This document shows, one piece after another, positions 8,145 to 20,346 of a stretch of 46,628 nt of DNA. Under the pieces are notes generated by a model that was given only the letters and a program-made list of their open reading frames with translations, was not told the origin of the DNA and ran no database searches. Source of the DNA: Acidobacteriota bacterium (GTDB lineage Bacteria; Acidobacteriota; Terriglobia; 20CM-2-55-15); assembly GCA_023265365.1 (NCBI GenBank), contig JAHFTY010000008.1, positions 1 through 46,628 on the forward strand, given 5' to 3'. Each line of letters opens with the position of its first letter. Position 1 is the first letter of the stretch. The position numbers and the translations under genes were made by a program.

Positions 8145-9500
8145 CTATCGCACGAACTCGAACGCGCTGGTCAGGTCGGCCACCATGGCGTCGCGGGTGG
8201 CGACCGGACGCAGGTTCCATCGGCGTTCGATGAAGGCCATGATGGACGTCGTATCGTACGGAGTGTGGTCCACGTAATTCTTCTTGGCGAACGGCGACAC
8301 GATGATCGCGGGCACACGAACGCCCGGCCCCCAGCGATCCACTTTCGGCGGCGCCACGTGATCCCAGCGTCCGCCGTTGTCGTCATAGGTGATGATGATG
8401 GCGCTTTTCTGCCAGTACGGACTCTTTCGGACCAGATCGACCAACTGGGCCACCTTCTGCTGGCCGCGCATGATCGAGGTGTAGCCGGGATGTTCGTTCT
8501 CTTCCCCAATCAGTTTGATGAAGGAGACGGAAGGCAGCTTTTCGGATTTGAGGTCTTCGTAGAAAACACTCTCGTCCTTCAGAAACTCTTTATTGAACTC
8601 GGTACCCTCGACGTACTTTTCGAAATAAACGAACGGCTGATGATGCACCTGGAAAAGACCGCCCGGCCGGCGCGCCATGGCGTCATCGTAACCGCCGGAG
8701 TAATAGCGCCACGAGATATTGCGCGAGGTGAGCCGGTCGCCGATCGTCGGCAGCGCCTGGGGCGGCACACGCCGGGCCGGATCGGTGGCATCCGCGGTGT
8801 AAGGCATTGAAAACGGATTCGCGTTGTTCACCACGTAGCCGTCGGGCGTGACGATTCCGTCCTTGATGATGGTGCCGTCCTTTTCAACTCGAGCCACCAT
8901 GTCCACCGGCGCATTCGGCCACCTCGGTGTGCATGCGCAGACAAACCACATGTGATTCAGAAACGATCCGCCGAAAGCGGCCATGAAAAAATTGTCCGCA
9001 AGGGTGAACTCCTGGGCGAGTTTTCCTTCAGGGAACTCCCTCGCGTCGTAGTAACTCATCGCCAGTCCTGACGCGTCGCTCCACGCCACGAAGCGGTCCA
9101 TCCTGCCTTTGTTGATTTGAAGCTGCTGTTGATAGAACCGGTGAATCGGATTCCCCGTCGTCTCGTCCGGCTTCACATACTTCGCCAGATCGAACGGCGC
9201 GACCGGCAGATCCGCCGGAAACCGCGGATCGGTCCGTGGCGGCCGGGTTCGGGTGTCGACGGGCTGAGGCAGGGTGGTGTAGGGCTTGCCTGACTTGTCG
9301 GTCTGTTTGACGGTGTTCTTCGCGTTTGCAATTCCGTTTGCCGCCGGAAAGAGACCGTAGAGGCTGTCGAAACTCCAGTTCTCCTGGTAGATGACAATGA
9401 TGTGCTGAATATCGCTCAGAGAAGCCGTCGAACGCTGGGCGGGAATAGCCATCATGACTGCGGGAACAAGAACGGCCAAAGCCAGGGCAATTCGTTTCAT
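8145..9500 (-). CDS. Secreted phosphoesterase-family protein (acid phosphatase/phospholipase C type)
   Basis: 451 aa from the ATG at 9500. The frame is open further upstream, but that part translates repeat copy B. An N-terminal Sec signal (MKRIALALAVLVPAVMMAIPAQ) is followed by IQHIIVIYQENWSFDSLYGLF, the metal-site motif of the phosphoesterase family (PF04185; AcpA and PlcC relatives). Other family motifs are ADNFFMAAFGGSFLNHMWFV, TYDDNGGRWDHVAPP near the C-terminus, and VRVPAIIVSPFAKKNYVDHT. The length is shorter than classical phospholipase C and closer to acid phosphatase A. It probably releases phosphate from organic esters in the periplasm. The exact substrate is uncertain. Confidence 0.85.
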   Translation of the reverse strand: MKRIALALAVLVPAVMMAIPAQRSTASLSDIQHIIVIYQENWSFDSLYGLFPAANGIANAKNTVKQTDKSGKPYTTLPQPVDTRTRPPRTDPRFPADLPVAPFDLAKYVKPDETTGNPIHRFYQQQLQINKGRMDRFVAWSDASGLAMSYYDAREFPEGKLAQEFTLADNFFMAAFGGSFLNHMWFVCACTPRWPNAPVDMVARVEKDGTIIKDGIVTPDGYVVNNANPFSMPYTADATDPARRVPPQALPTIGDRLTSRNISWRYYSGGYDDAMARRPGGLFQVHHQPFVYFEKYVEGTEFNKEFLKDESVFYEDLKSEKLPSVSFIKLIGEENEHPGYTSIMRGQQKVAQLVDLVRKSPYWQKSAIIITYDDNGGRWDHVAPPKVDRWGPGVRVPAIIVSPFAKKNYVDHTPYDTTSIMAFIERRWNLRPVATRDAMVADLTSAFEFVR

Positions 9501-9619
9501 GGGTTCATATGGTATCGCGGCACTCCTCCGGAGCAGAATTGCGATTTCACTGACCCATGGCAGCCCGTGGCAGAAGACGCCTCGGCGCCCATTTTCGGTG
9601 GGGTCAGACCGCGAATGAC

Positions 9620-9894
9620 GGCTTTGCACACTCAGATGTCTCCTCGTTGAGGTACTGCTGTCCAATGAAGCGAAATCGAGGAAAAGCGTTTTTCCCCTCC
9701 TCGACGAGGAGGGGTGGCGCGAAGCGCCGGGGTGGTGCTGTTCAAGAAATTGATTTTGTTGAACGAACCGCCCCGCCGCTTCGCGGCACCCCGCCTTGGC
9801 CAAGGCGGGGAAAAGTCCTCGTCCTGCGACTCCATGGCTTCATGTCATAACCAGACCGCATCGCCCGACGTTTTTTCTCGCTCAGGGAATGTTG
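9620..9894. repeat. MITE-like repeat, copy B (275 bp)
   Basis: It starts with GGCTTTGCAC but lacks the rest of the left terminal repeat. It carries the CCCCTCCTCGACGAGGAGGGG palindrome, the GGCGCGAAGCGCC hairpin and CCCCGCCTTGGCCAAGGCGGGG. Its right part (CTTCATGT.ATAACCAGACC... to GGGAATGTTG) is shared with copy E and runs to the last base before the stop codon of the VWA gene at 9895. It has no right terminal repeat, so the copy is truncated. Confidence 0.75.
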
Positions 9895-12012
9895 TTAGCG
9901 CACGAGCAGAGCCAGTCGCGGAAACACAAACTTGCCGGCGGTGTCGTCGATCACGTTCACCTGGCATATGTAGAAGCCTGGCTTGAGTCTGCTCAATGGA
10001 ACGTCCAGTTCAATCGATGCCGCTTTTCGGTCCGGCGTGTTGATCTCATTGGTTTCGACGATTGGGGTCTCGAATACCCGGGTTGTTCCTTTAAAAAAGG
10101 TGGCGTTGGTGAGAATGCGCGTCGCGGGTTTCGCCGGTTCGTAGACTTCGTAAAAGAGGTAGAGGTGCTGATCCGATGAGAACACGTGGGTGACGCTCGG
10201 GACCAACTCCGTGCCATTTCTGAAGAGCGGATTGTCTTTCTTCGCCTTTGCCGCCTGCTTCTGGCTCGACGCCACCACGGAACTGATCTTCACCGGCGCG
10301 TCCTTCAGATTCGGCACGAAAAGATCCGTTTCGAACGAACCGACCTGGCCGGTCTGGTTTTCACGCAGCACGAACTTGATGTTGTAATTGCCGGGCGGCA
10401 GGAGGAAACCCGCATCGTACTGGACATTCTTCCGCTTCACGTCCTGTGTCGTGTTGAGGGCCAGCTTCACCGTGTCGCGTATGTTCCCGAACGGAATGCG
10501 GCCTCGCTGATCGCGGACGACTCCGATAATGTCCAGCGTCGCCTTGTCCTGGTCGCTGTCGCGAATGAACGGGATAGCGGAGCCCGGGACCACGAGCGAA
10601 ACGGGAACGAAGTACCGGAGGTCGGCGAGGCGGAAATATCCGGTGGAGAGATAAACCGGCAGATCCGTCCCCGGCAGGCCGGACGCCAGTTGTTCCTGCA
10701 GTTGCGTTTCCCGGTTTTCCTTCGTGGTGTGCTGAAAGTCGGCGTCCGCGTAATACCCGCGCCGGAAATCGAGTTTTGAGACGTCCTTCCGCTTCGCGGT
10801 CACCGTGATCCGCCGGAACCTTCCGTCCCTCACCGTATTCGTGCTCGTGTATCCGAGGACGTAATACATCGCCGAGTCTTCCTGAACTTTCGTAAAGGCC
10901 GGCCGGAAGTCGTTCGTGTCGAGGAAAGCTTTTCCGCCCGTGTCGCCTGCGAGAGTGACAAGTGTTTCCTGGGATGTGAAGTTCGAATCGAAGGCCTGCT
11001 GCATCGAGCGTCCGGAGAACATGGCCGCGCCGCCTCCACCTCCTCGACCGCCACCGCCTCGACCGCCACCGCCTCCTCCGCCTCCGCGCCCGCCGGATGA
11101 TGCACCCGGCGCGAGCGCTTGAAGGCCTCGAACATCGACGGTATAGATCGACATGTTGGCGCGAACTGCGGCGTTGGTGGCCGCCCGAACCTGAGACTGA
11201 TTCTCCACGCCGGTCTGGCTCATGCCGGAACTGAAGTAGATCAGCGATTTTTTCTGCTCGATGCCGGTCAGCGTCTCCGCGATGTCCTTCAGCGCGTCCA
11301 GCCGCCGGTCGGTGTTGAAGACGTTGTATTCGGTATCGTCCGCAGTGAACGAATCGTCGGTGACGCCTTCTTCCGCGGCGGCCGCTCCTGCGGTTCCCTC
11401 CTCGTGACCGGTCGCTGCGCCGGGATTAAACGAATGCACGACGGACTTGAGGATCTCGCGATCGGATGTAAAGTCCTGCGCGACTTCGAGTGCGCTCGAA
11501 AGAGAAACCACCGCGACCACATCGGCGGACTTCATCTGTTTGTCCACGTAGTTCTCCGCCGCCTCTGCCGCGCGCTTGATCTCTTCGGGCTGCATGGAAC
11601 TGAGATCGAAGAAGAGAATCATCAGCCGCCGGTCGCGAAACGTCTCTTTGGTGACGAGGGCGGGTTTGGTTTCTGCCGGATTCGACTTTGCGTTCAAGGC
11701 GCCCAGAAGGTTCGGCGCCTGCATTTCGTTGTTCAGGACGGCGTCTGTATTCTCGACGTCGATCGACAGGACTTTCTGAACCTTCCCATCTTCGAGGACT
11801 GTGAAGTCGTCCGCCTTGAGGTCTCGTACGAAGTTGCCGTCCTTGTCCCGCGCCGTGACGTTGACGAGAACCACCTCCGTGGTCGTCTTAAACGTGAATT
11901 GCGGAGCGCCTTGGGGTGTCGCGAAGGTCGACGCGAGAAACGTCAATGTCAGAAGAAGCAGCAATCCGATTCCAGGCGCCGCGGCGAAGCTCGGATTCCT
12001 CGGAATACGCAT
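9895..12012 (-). CDS. Secreted VWA-domain protein with Gly-rich insert ('VWFA-related' family)
   Basis: 705 aa from the ATG at 12012; the longer open frame upstream is antisense-like reading of the TonB receptor gene. A signal peptide (about residues 9-32, PGIGLLLLLTLTFLASTFA) precedes the VWFA-related N-terminal domain (TEVVLVNVTARDKDGNFVRD, DDFTVLEDGKVQKVLS). The VWA core contains LMILFFDLSSMQPEEI; the metal site reads DxSxM rather than DxSxS. A low-complexity Gly/Arg tract lies mid-protein (about residues 295-325), then LVTLAGDTGGKAF and YYVLGYTSTNTV. The C-terminal ~280 residues are beta-rich, with no known name to me. The ATG overlaps the TGA of the TonB receptor gene (TGATG), so translation is probably coupled and the two may work at the envelope together. 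Confidence 0.82.
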   Translation of the reverse strand: MRIPRNPSFAAAPGIGLLLLLTLTFLASTFATPQGAPQFTFKTTTEVVLVNVTARDKDGNFVRDLKADDFTVLEDGKVQKVLSIDVENTDAVLNNEMQAPNLLGALNAKSNPAETKPALVTKETFRDRRLMILFFDLSSMQPEEIKRAAEAAENYVDKQMKSADVVAVVSLSSALEVAQDFTSDREILKSVVHSFNPGAATGHEEGTAGAAAAEEGVTDDSFTADDTEYNVFNTDRRLDALKDIAETLTGIEQKKSLIYFSSGMSQTGVENQSQVRAATNAAVRANMSIYTVDVRGLQALAPGASSGGRGGGGGGGGRGGGGRGGGGGAAMFSGRSMQQAFDSNFTSQETLVTLAGDTGGKAFLDTNDFRPAFTKVQEDSAMYYVLGYTSTNTVRDGRFRRITVTAKRKDVSKLDFRRGYYADADFQHTTKENRETQLQEQLASGLPGTDLPVYLSTGYFRLADLRYFVPVSLVVPGSAIPFIRDSDQDKATLDIIGVVRDQRGRIPFGNIRDTVKLALNTTQDVKRKNVQYDAGFLLPPGNYNIKFVLRENQTGQVGSFETDLFVPNLKDAPVKISSVVASSQKQAAKAKKDNPLFRNGTELVPSVTHVFSSDQHLYLFYEVYEPAKPATRILTNATFFKGTTRVFETPIVETNEINTPDRKAASIELDVPLSRLKPGFYICQVNVIDDTAGKFVFPRLALLVR

Positions 12013-15000
12013 CAGAATCTGTACCTCAGGATGATCTGGATCTTCCTCATGGATCCCACGGACGTGACTCGCCCGAAAGACGGCGAGTTCACTGTCGTGT
12101 CGATCGATCGATACTGCGGCACGTTGAAGACGTTCGTGGCCTGCGCCCGCAGGTCGATCGCGCGATCGCCGATGGCGAAATTCTTGCTCAGGGCCATATC
12201 GAACTGGTGGGTGGCCGGCCCTCGAATGGTGTTGCGTGCGGCATTGCCGTAGGCGCCCGCCGCGGGAATGCTGAACGCGGCTGTGTTGAACCATCGCCCG
12301 ACGCCCGGATCGTCGACGGCGACGGCCAGGCCGGTCGCGTTCGCCCGAAGTGTCCCGTTCGTACCGCGCCGGATGTCGGCCGTATCGCCGATCACCCGCG
12401 CGGTGAAAGGAGTGCTCGAAGCGAAGTTCCATGTACCGTTGAGCTGCCATTCCCCAAGAACGCGGTTGAAGATGCCGCTACCCGTGAGCCAGCGCCGATT
12501 CAATCCGAAAGGCAACTGCCACAGGAAATCGCCGTTGAAACGATGCGGCTGGTCGAAACTCGACAGAGCTCGCTCGGCTGCCAGGTTCGACGCGTCCTGC
12601 GCCACATTCCCTGCCGCTGCGCCAAAGCTCGACGCGTTGTCGATCGCCTTGGACCAGGTGTAATTCCCGCCGGCTGAAATTCCGTACTGGAGCCTGCGGC
12701 GAACCTGCAGGCGTCCGACGTGGGCGATCGAGTTCCCGGTGGAGGATTCCCAGGTGAACGGCTGAACACCCGCGATTCGCAACCCGGCCGCGGTTCGATT
12801 GGGCGCCTGCAGAATATCGAGACGCGTTCCCTTGGTCCCGGTGTAGTCCACGCTCATCGTCAGACCTCTCGGCAGCTCGCGCTGCACACTGAGATTCCAC
12901 GTCTGCGCGTACCCAACCCGGTAGTTCTTATCCACGCCGAAGTTATTCGTCACCGTGGAAACCGGCGGCTCTGGAAAACCATTCTGAAGCGTCAGCGGCA
13001 ACTGCGCTGAAGCGATATTCGTTTGAGTCACCGAAAACGGCGGCTGAAACGCGAACTGTTGAACCATGCTGTTGTACACGCCGCTGTTGTAACTGACCCC
13101 GTATCCGGCACGCATGATCGTCCGGGTCGCGGCCCGCCAGGCGATGCCGATCTGCGGCGCCCAGTTATTGCGATCGGGATTGATGAGTCCTTCCGGAAAC
13201 AGGCCGGAAAAGAGACCCGTCGCTCCCGGAAGCACCAGGGCAACCGCCGAAAAATCCGGGGACGCGTCGAGGTTCACGAGGCGGTCGCCGGCCTCCGACA
13301 ACGGGGAGCTGAACTCGTATCGGAGGCCCAGATTCAGTGTGAGCTTCCCCAGAATGCGCCAGTCATCCTGCACAAACACATCATAGGAGTTGCTGCGAAA
13401 CCGGTACGTATTCGATCCGTACTGCACCGACGTGAGCTGCGGCAATCCTCGTAGAAAATCCGCGAAATCGTAACCGGTCGCGGCTCCATTGAACGTGAAC
13501 GTGCCGCGGGCATTCGTACCGGTGTGCGAATCCAGCCGGTTGAGCCGGAAGTTGCCGCCGATCCGCACGTTGTGCCTGCCGCGGAACCATCCCAGGTTTT
13601 CTCCAAGACTAAGTGTCTGATTCAGCCGCAGGGATGGCCGCATATCGTTGAGTGCGCTGTAATTCGTGAACGTCAGCGTCGGCAGCCCCCAATCGAGCGG
13701 GTCCTTCGAAACTCCGGAGATTCCCAACAGGCCCGCGACGTCCCGCTTGTTGGAGAACAAATTGTTCGCCGAGGTTCGATTCCGGTTGTAGCTGAAGTTC
13801 GTGTTGGTGGAAAACCGGCCGAACGATTTCGAAAAGGAAATTGGCAGATTCAGGCCTCGCGTCTGGTTGGTCCCGCCGACCGTCGGGAATGCATTGTTCG
13901 ATGTGCTGTTCTGACTTCGATACTGGAGTCCGAAACTCACCGAAGTTCCCCGGGCGCCCCGCCCGCCACGCCCGCCCCCGGCTCCGCCGCCGCGAGCCCC
14001 TCCTCCGCCTCGTTGTCCTCGCTGAGGGGCCGCTCCGAAATTGTGATTGACGCGGACATTGAGGTCGTTGCCGTTGTTCTGGTTCGTGGTGACGTAATGA
14101 AAGTTCTGTACGGCGCCGGGAAGATTCGGCTCGGGGATATAGGCGAGCAGGCCTTTCGCGACAGGATTGACGGCGGATGGCGGAACGGTCAGCGGAAGGC
14201 CGCGCGCCGAAAAATCGCCGTTGCGTTCGGCGAGGGTCGGGACGGTCGAGAAGGCATCGAACGGATTCCGGACGAGCGAGCCGTTATAGCTCAGGTTGTA
14301 ATTGGTGCGGGGCGAGTTGACGATCCTGGGGATCACAAGCGGACCGCCGATCGTCGCGTTGAGACGATTCTGAGCGTACTGCGGCTTTACGCCGGCCGCG
14401 CCTTTCAGGGAGTAGGGAGCGGCATCGAGAGCCGAAGAGCCCAGCGTGTAGGCGAAATTCACGTTCGGGCGATTGACGTTCCTCCTGCCACGCTGCCCGC
14501 CCAACTGGAATCCTCCCCCGCCCGGACCGCCACGAGGACCGCCTCGACCACCAAAATCCCCGCCGGGACCGCCGCGGCCGCCGCCTTCACCGGGAGTGCC
14601 ACCTTGTCCTGCCCCCGGGGGAGGACCGAAAGCGCCGAAGCCGCGTTCACCACCGAAGTCGGCGGCCAGTCCCAGCAACATCAGTCTGTTTTCGTCGAAC
14701 ATGCCGCCGAATGCCGGAGAAGCGGTGTTACCGGAAATCGCGACGGACTCCGTCGGCGCATCCGCCGACATGCCCGGAAGGCCCAATCCCTGAGGCGCAA
14801 GGACTCCCTCAGGTTGAGCGGTCTCGAGGGGATCCGTCGCTTCCGCGGCTGGAGCGGCTGGAACGTTGGGAGGGCGCGGTGGGACGGCAGACCGTTGAGT
14901 CCGCGAGAGCAGAGACAATTCGAAGTCCAAGCGCACCGGCCTGGTCACATCTGAAACTTCCGCATCCTTGTTCGATGCCGCAAAGGCCGGCATCTCCGCA

Positions 15001-15251
15001 GACACAACGTACTTGCCGGCGCCGGGCACGCGCAGAAGGTACTGACCGTTCACGTCGGTGCTGGTGGTGACGGTCGTCAGAGTCTGGGTATTCAAAGCAA
15101 CGACGACGACGCCGGGCAGAGGAATCCTGTTCGACTGAATGACTCCCTGAATCTGGCCGGGCGAAGGAACCTGGGCGAGGTTCGTGACGGCGATCACGGC
15201 GAGAACAAAAATAACGATCGTCAACCTGGGCCGAAATAGCGGGCGAGCCAC
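12012..15251 (-). CDS. TonB-dependent receptor, Oar-like, with carboxypeptidase-regulatory domain
   Basis: 1079 aa. I choose GTG 15251 because GGAGG lies 7 bases upstream; an in-frame ATG at 15290 has no such site. A signal segment (LTIVIFVLAVIAVTNLAQ) is followed by an Ig-like CarboxypepD_reg domain (GQIQGVIQSNRIPLPGVVVVA to LDFELSLLSR, residues about 33-120). Then come Gly-rich tracts (about 205-265 and 405-435), a long beta-barrel region typical of Oar/OmpA-like receptors (LGLRYEFSSPL, NNWAPQIGIAWRAA, LSVQRELPRGLTMSVDYTGTKG) and a terminal Phe in ILRYRF, as expected for barrel insertion. It should import or bind a large ligand at the outer membrane. The ligand is unknown. Confidence 0.85.
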   Translation of the reverse strand: MARPLFRPRLTIVIFVLAVIAVTNLAQVPSPGQIQGVIQSNRIPLPGVVVVALNTQTLTTVTTSTDVNGQYLLRVPGAGKYVVSAEMPAFAASNKDAEVSDVTRPVRLDFELSLLSRTQRSAVPPRPPNVPAAPAAEATDPLETAQPEGVLAPQGLGLPGMSADAPTESVAISGNTASPAFGGMFDENRLMLLGLAADFGGERGFGAFGPPPGAGQGGTPGEGGGRGGPGGDFGGRGGPRGGPGGGGFQLGGQRGRRNVNRPNVNFAYTLGSSALDAAPYSLKGAAGVKPQYAQNRLNATIGGPLVIPRIVNSPRTNYNLSYNGSLVRNPFDAFSTVPTLAERNGDFSARGLPLTVPPSAVNPVAKGLLAYIPEPNLPGAVQNFHYVTTNQNNGNDLNVRVNHNFGAAPQRGQRGGGGARGGGAGGGRGGRGARGTSVSFGLQYRSQNSTSNNAFPTVGGTNQTRGLNLPISFSKSFGRFSTNTNFSYNRNRTSANNLFSNKRDVAGLLGISGVSKDPLDWGLPTLTFTNYSALNDMRPSLRLNQTLSLGENLGWFRGRHNVRIGGNFRLNRLDSHTGTNARGTFTFNGAATGYDFADFLRGLPQLTSVQYGSNTYRFRSNSYDVFVQDDWRILGKLTLNLGLRYEFSSPLSEAGDRLVNLDASPDFSAVALVLPGATGLFSGLFPEGLINPDRNNWAPQIGIAWRAATRTIMRAGYGVSYNSGVYNSMVQQFAFQPPFSVTQTNIASAQLPLTLQNGFPEPPVSTVTNNFGVDKNYRVGYAQTWNLSVQRELPRGLTMSVDYTGTKGTRLDILQAPNRTAAGLRIAGVQPFTWESSTGNSIAHVGRLQVRRRLQYGISAGGNYTWSKAIDNASSFGAAAGNVAQDASNLAAERALSSFDQPHRFNGDFLWQLPFGLNRRWLTGSGIFNRVLGEWQLNGTWNFASSTPFTARVIGDTADIRRGTNGTLRANATGLAVAVDDPGVGRWFNTAAFSIPAAGAYGNAARNTIRGPATHQFDMALSKNFAIGDRAIDLRAQATNVFNVPQYRSIDTTVNSPSFGRVTSVGSMRKIQIILRYRF

Positions 15252-15377
15252 GTCTGACCTCCGGAAATGAATACGGCTCTCCGCCGGCATTTGTTACACC
15301 GGATCGGGACAAGCCCAATGTTAAGAGTTGTTAAGGAAGGGTACCGGACAGGCTCAGACGCCTTCGGAAAGCGACGC

Positions 15378-15920
15378 CTACAGAAACTCGGCAATGGCGG
15401 TTTCCCACCTGCCTTGAGCGCGGAGGATCAATTCCACCACTTCGCGGATCGCGCCGGCGCCTCCGCTGCGGCTCGTGACGTAGGCTGACGATGACTTCGC
15501 TTCAGGGCACGCGTTTGCGACCGCCACGGGGAAACCAACGCGGCGCAGGATGGGAAGGTCCTGCACGTCGTCGCCGATATAGCAGATTCTTTCGAGCTGC
15601 AATCCCGTTTTCGCGACGATCTCGCTAAACGCATCGATCTTTTTCCGGCCGAGGCCGAGGTAAACGAACTCGAATTTCAACTCCTGCGCGCGGCGCGTCA
15701 CGGCTGGAGATCCGCGGCCGGAGATGATCCCCAGCCGGATGCCCGACCGGCGCGCAATTCCGAGCGCGGAGCCGTCCTGTGAGTCGAAAGCTTTCGCTTC
15801 CACAACCGATCCGTCGGGCATCGGAACGAACAGAAACTTCCCATCGGTCATCACGCCGTCGACGTCCAGCAGCAGCAGTTCGATTCTCTCGGCGAGGCGG
15901 TTGACGTCCATTCCGTTCAC
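15378..15920 (-). CDS. kdsC: 3-deoxy-D-manno-octulosonate 8-phosphate phosphatase
   Basis: 180 aa HAD-superfamily C0-type phosphatase that removes phosphate from Kdo-8-P in the LPS core pathway. The nucleophile motif is [12 protein letters not shown] (Asp19, Asp21). Motif II is [11 protein letters not shown], and motif III/IV is [12 protein letters not shown]. The length matches KdsC tetramers, which lack a cap domain. The start overlaps the kdsA stop by 4 nt (ATGA), and the gene closes the kdsB-pyrG-kdsA-kdsC run, which makes the assignment firm. YrbI-type phosphatases for other sugars are the only real alternative. Confidence 0.92.
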   Translation of the reverse strand: MNGMDVNRLAERIELLLLDVDGVMTDGKFLFVPMPDGSVVEAKAFDSQDGSALGIARRSGIRLGIISGRGSPAVTRRAQELKFEFVYLGLGRKKIDAFSEIVAKTGLQLERICYIGDDVQDLPILRRVGFPVAVANACPEAKSSSAYVTSRSGGAGAIREVVELILRAQGRWETAIAEFL

Positions 15921-16747
15921 GTGGCCGTCAAAACCGAACGGATGGCCGTCAATTGGCGGAGCAGACCGGGCAACAGGCTGAGATCCAGCGCGTTTGGCCC
16001 GTCGGACAACGCTTTGGCAGGATTATCGTGAACTTCCATAAACAGGCCGTCGACGCCCGCCGCGACACCCGCACGGGCGAAGTGCGGAATGTATTGAGGC
16101 TGGCCACCGGAACTCTGCCCCTGGCCTCCGGGTAGCTGAAGGCTGTGGGTCACGTCGAAAACAACCGGCACGCCGAAGCTTCGCATGATCGGAAAGGATC
16201 GGAAATCGACGACGAGATTGTTGTATCCGAAGGACGCGCCACGCTCCGTCAGGATGCAGCGGCCGCCGCCCGCTTCACCTATCTTCTCGACGACGTTTTT
16301 CATCTCCCAGGGCGCCAGGAACTGTCCTTTTTTCACATTCACGATCTTCCCGGTTCGGGCTGCGGCGACGATGAGATCCGTCTGCCGCGAAAGAAACGCC
16401 GGGATCTGCAAAACGTCGAGGACTTCGCCGGCGGCGCGGGCCTGTTCGATGTCATGAATGTCCGAGAGGACGGGAACGCCGAGTTCCTTCCGGACGTCCG
16501 CGAGAATCTTCAGACCTTCGTCCATTCCGGGTCCGCGGAAAGACTTAATCGAAGTCCGGTTCGCCTTGTCGAAGGACGCCTTGAAGATGAATTGGACCTG
16601 CTGTTCAGACGCGATGCGCTTGAGTTCGCGGGCCATGAAAAAGGTGTGATCCCGGCTTTCGATGACACATGGGCCGAGAATGACGAAGAAGTCGCGCTGA
16701 AGATCGACGTCAAAATCCGAGATTCGAAGCCCGAATTCCGGCATCAC
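15917..16747 (-). CDS. kdsA: 3-deoxy-8-phosphooctulonate synthase (Kdo-8-P synthase)
   Basis: 276 aa. Condenses phosphoenolpyruvate with arabinose-5-phosphate to give Kdo-8-phosphate. Family motifs are [64 protein letters not shown] and [15 protein letters not shown]. The segment [19 protein letters not shown] is also typical. The first ~15 residues are variable, so the start could be a little further in. It begins 3 bases after the pyrG stop and overlaps kdsC by 4 nt. An arabinose-5-P isomerase gene is not in the window. Confidence 0.95.
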   Translation of the reverse strand: MMPEFGLRISDFDVDLQRDFFVILGPCVIESRDHTFFMARELKRIASEQQVQFIFKASFDKANRTSIKSFRGPGMDEGLKILADVRKELGVPVLSDIHDIEQARAAGEVLDVLQIPAFLSRQTDLIVAAARTGKIVNVKKGQFLAPWEMKNVVEKIGEAGGGRCILTERGASFGYNNLVVDFRSFPIMRSFGVPVVFDVTHSLQLPGGQGQSSGGQPQYIPHFARAGVAAGVDGLFMEVHDNPAKALSDGPNALDLSLLPGLLRQLTAIRSVLTAT

Positions 16748-16750
16748 CTT

Positions 16751-19151
<2,401 letters not shown>

Positions 19152-19296
19152 TAACGCCCGTTTCAATATAGCATGACGCTTTCGAACAACTTGGTGGAAA
19201 GCTGATATCGGGCGGGGGCCAAAAGAGGTCCCGACCGGCGATCAAAACTTCTCGGCGGCTTGGCAAGTCAGTTGCTCGGATAAATTGCGAAAATGT

Positions 19297-19325
19297 TTGG
19301 GTTGAAACCACGGCGTCAATATAAT
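19297..19325 (+). promoter_or_regulatory. Putative sigma70-type promoter for the VWA/radical SAM run
   Basis: A perfect -10 box TATAAT at 19320-19325 is preceded by TTGGGT at 19297-19302 with a 17-base spacer. The first plus-strand gene starts at 19375, about 50 bases downstream. The intergenic gap to divergent kdsB is about 220 bases, and nothing else was recognised in it. Confidence 0.5.
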
Positions 19326-19374
19326 GAGCCGACTGAGCCTCCCCCCAGGTTCTGACAACCCAAAGAGAGGGTCT

Positions 19375-20334
19375 ATGACTCTTAAGATGAGCAGCATTGT
19401 AGGAGCAGGCTTGCTGTTGGTTACACTCGTCAGTCTCGGTGTGTTCGCTCAGAACCAGGAAAAACAAAAGAATCCCGACGCGCCACGGAGCATCAAGGTA
19501 GATGTCGAACTGGTGACCGTCAACGCCACCGTGACCGACAACCAGAACCGGGTGATCACGGGCCTGGACAAGGAACATTTCAAGGTCTGGGAAGACAAGC
19601 TGGAACAGAAGATCGAGTACTTCACCGCCGAAGACGTTCCGCTCAGCCTCGGACTCGTTTTCGACATCAGCGGAAGCATGAAGGAAAAGATCGGAACCGC
19701 CCGCGACGCGGCGGTCACCTTCCTGAAAACCGGAAGTCCCGAAGACGAATACTTCCTCGAAGTTTTTTCCAACCGGCCCGAGATGACCGAAGACTTCACG
19801 ACAGACATTTCGCGCCTCCAGAACAAACTGGTTTTCGAGACCACGAAGGGCATGACCGCCATGTACGACGCGGTTTACCTGAGCCTGGAAAAACTCAAGG
19901 AAGGCACGAACCCCAAAAGAGCTCTCCTTCTCATCACCGACGGTGAGGATAATCGCAGCCGGTACACGTTTTCAAACGTCAGAGAATTCGTGAAAGAACA
20001 GGACGTTCAGATCTACGCCATCGGCATCACCAACGATTGGAATTCTCAACTGGGCGCCGGACGCTCGGGCCGCGCCATGATTGAGGAACTTGCGGACCTC
20101 ACCGGCGGGCATGCGTTTTTCCCGGACTCCGTTTACGATCTCGAAGACATCTGCACCAAGATCGCCGTCGAACTGAAGAACCAGTACGTTCTCAGCTACA
20201 AGTCGTCCAACGAGACCAAGGACGGCAAGTGGCGCAAAATCCGCGTGAAGGTGGACGGGCCAAAGGGTGTAGGCCCCCTGAACGTTCGCTCCAAGAGCGG
20301 GTATTACGCCGCCGAACCTGGAATTGAGAAGTAG
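19375..20334 (+). CDS. Secreted VWA-domain protein ('VWFA-related'), first of pair
   Basis: 319 aa. Start at ATG 19375, which follows an AGAGAGGG purine run; the in-frame ATG at 19324 lies inside the -10 box. Signal peptide MTLKMSSIVGAGLLLVTLVS to VFAQ, then the family N-terminal beta domain (DVELVTVNATVTDNQNRVI, EHFKVWEDKLEQKIEYF) and a VWA domain with an intact MIDAS (LVFDISGSMKEK), TAMYDAVYLSLEKL and LLITDGEDNRSRY. The C-terminal YVLSYKSSNETKDGKWRKI and SGYYAAEP are the usual family end. Exported, metal-binding and probably protein-binding; the partner is unknown. The next VWA gene starts 12 bases later. Confidence 0.85.
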   Translation: MTLKMSSIVGAGLLLVTLVSLGVFAQNQEKQKNPDAPRSIKVDVELVTVNATVTDNQNRVITGLDKEHFKVWEDKLEQKIEYFTAEDVPLSLGLVFDISGSMKEKIGTARDAAVTFLKTGSPEDEYFLEVFSNRPEMTEDFTTDISRLQNKLVFETTKGMTAMYDAVYLSLEKLKEGTNPKRALLLITDGEDNRSRYTFSNVREFVKEQDVQIYAIGITNDWNSQLGAGRSGRAMIEELADLTGGHAFFPDSVYDLEDICTKIAVELKNQYVLSYKSSNETKDGKWRKIRVKVDGPKGVGPLNVRSKSGYYAAEPGIEK

Positions 20335-20346
20335 ACGTTTGTTCTC

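Noticed and set aside
11010-11115. Glycine-coding tandem triplets in the VWA gene (and 13930-14030, 14500-14600 in the TonB gene) as possible DNA repeats or CRISPR-like arrays
   Set aside because: They are in-frame low-complexity Gly/Arg codons with no regular spacer structure.
12013-12450. N-terminal extension of the VWA protein upstream of 12012
   Set aside because: The extension is Arg-rich out-of-frame reading of the TonB receptor gene; a signal peptide starts right after ATG 12012.
13524-14954. 476-codon plus-strand open frame inside the TonB receptor gene, and similar ones at 11119-12252 and 24936-26777
   Set aside because: Antisense frames over strongly coding, GC-rich genes; no start signals or domains.
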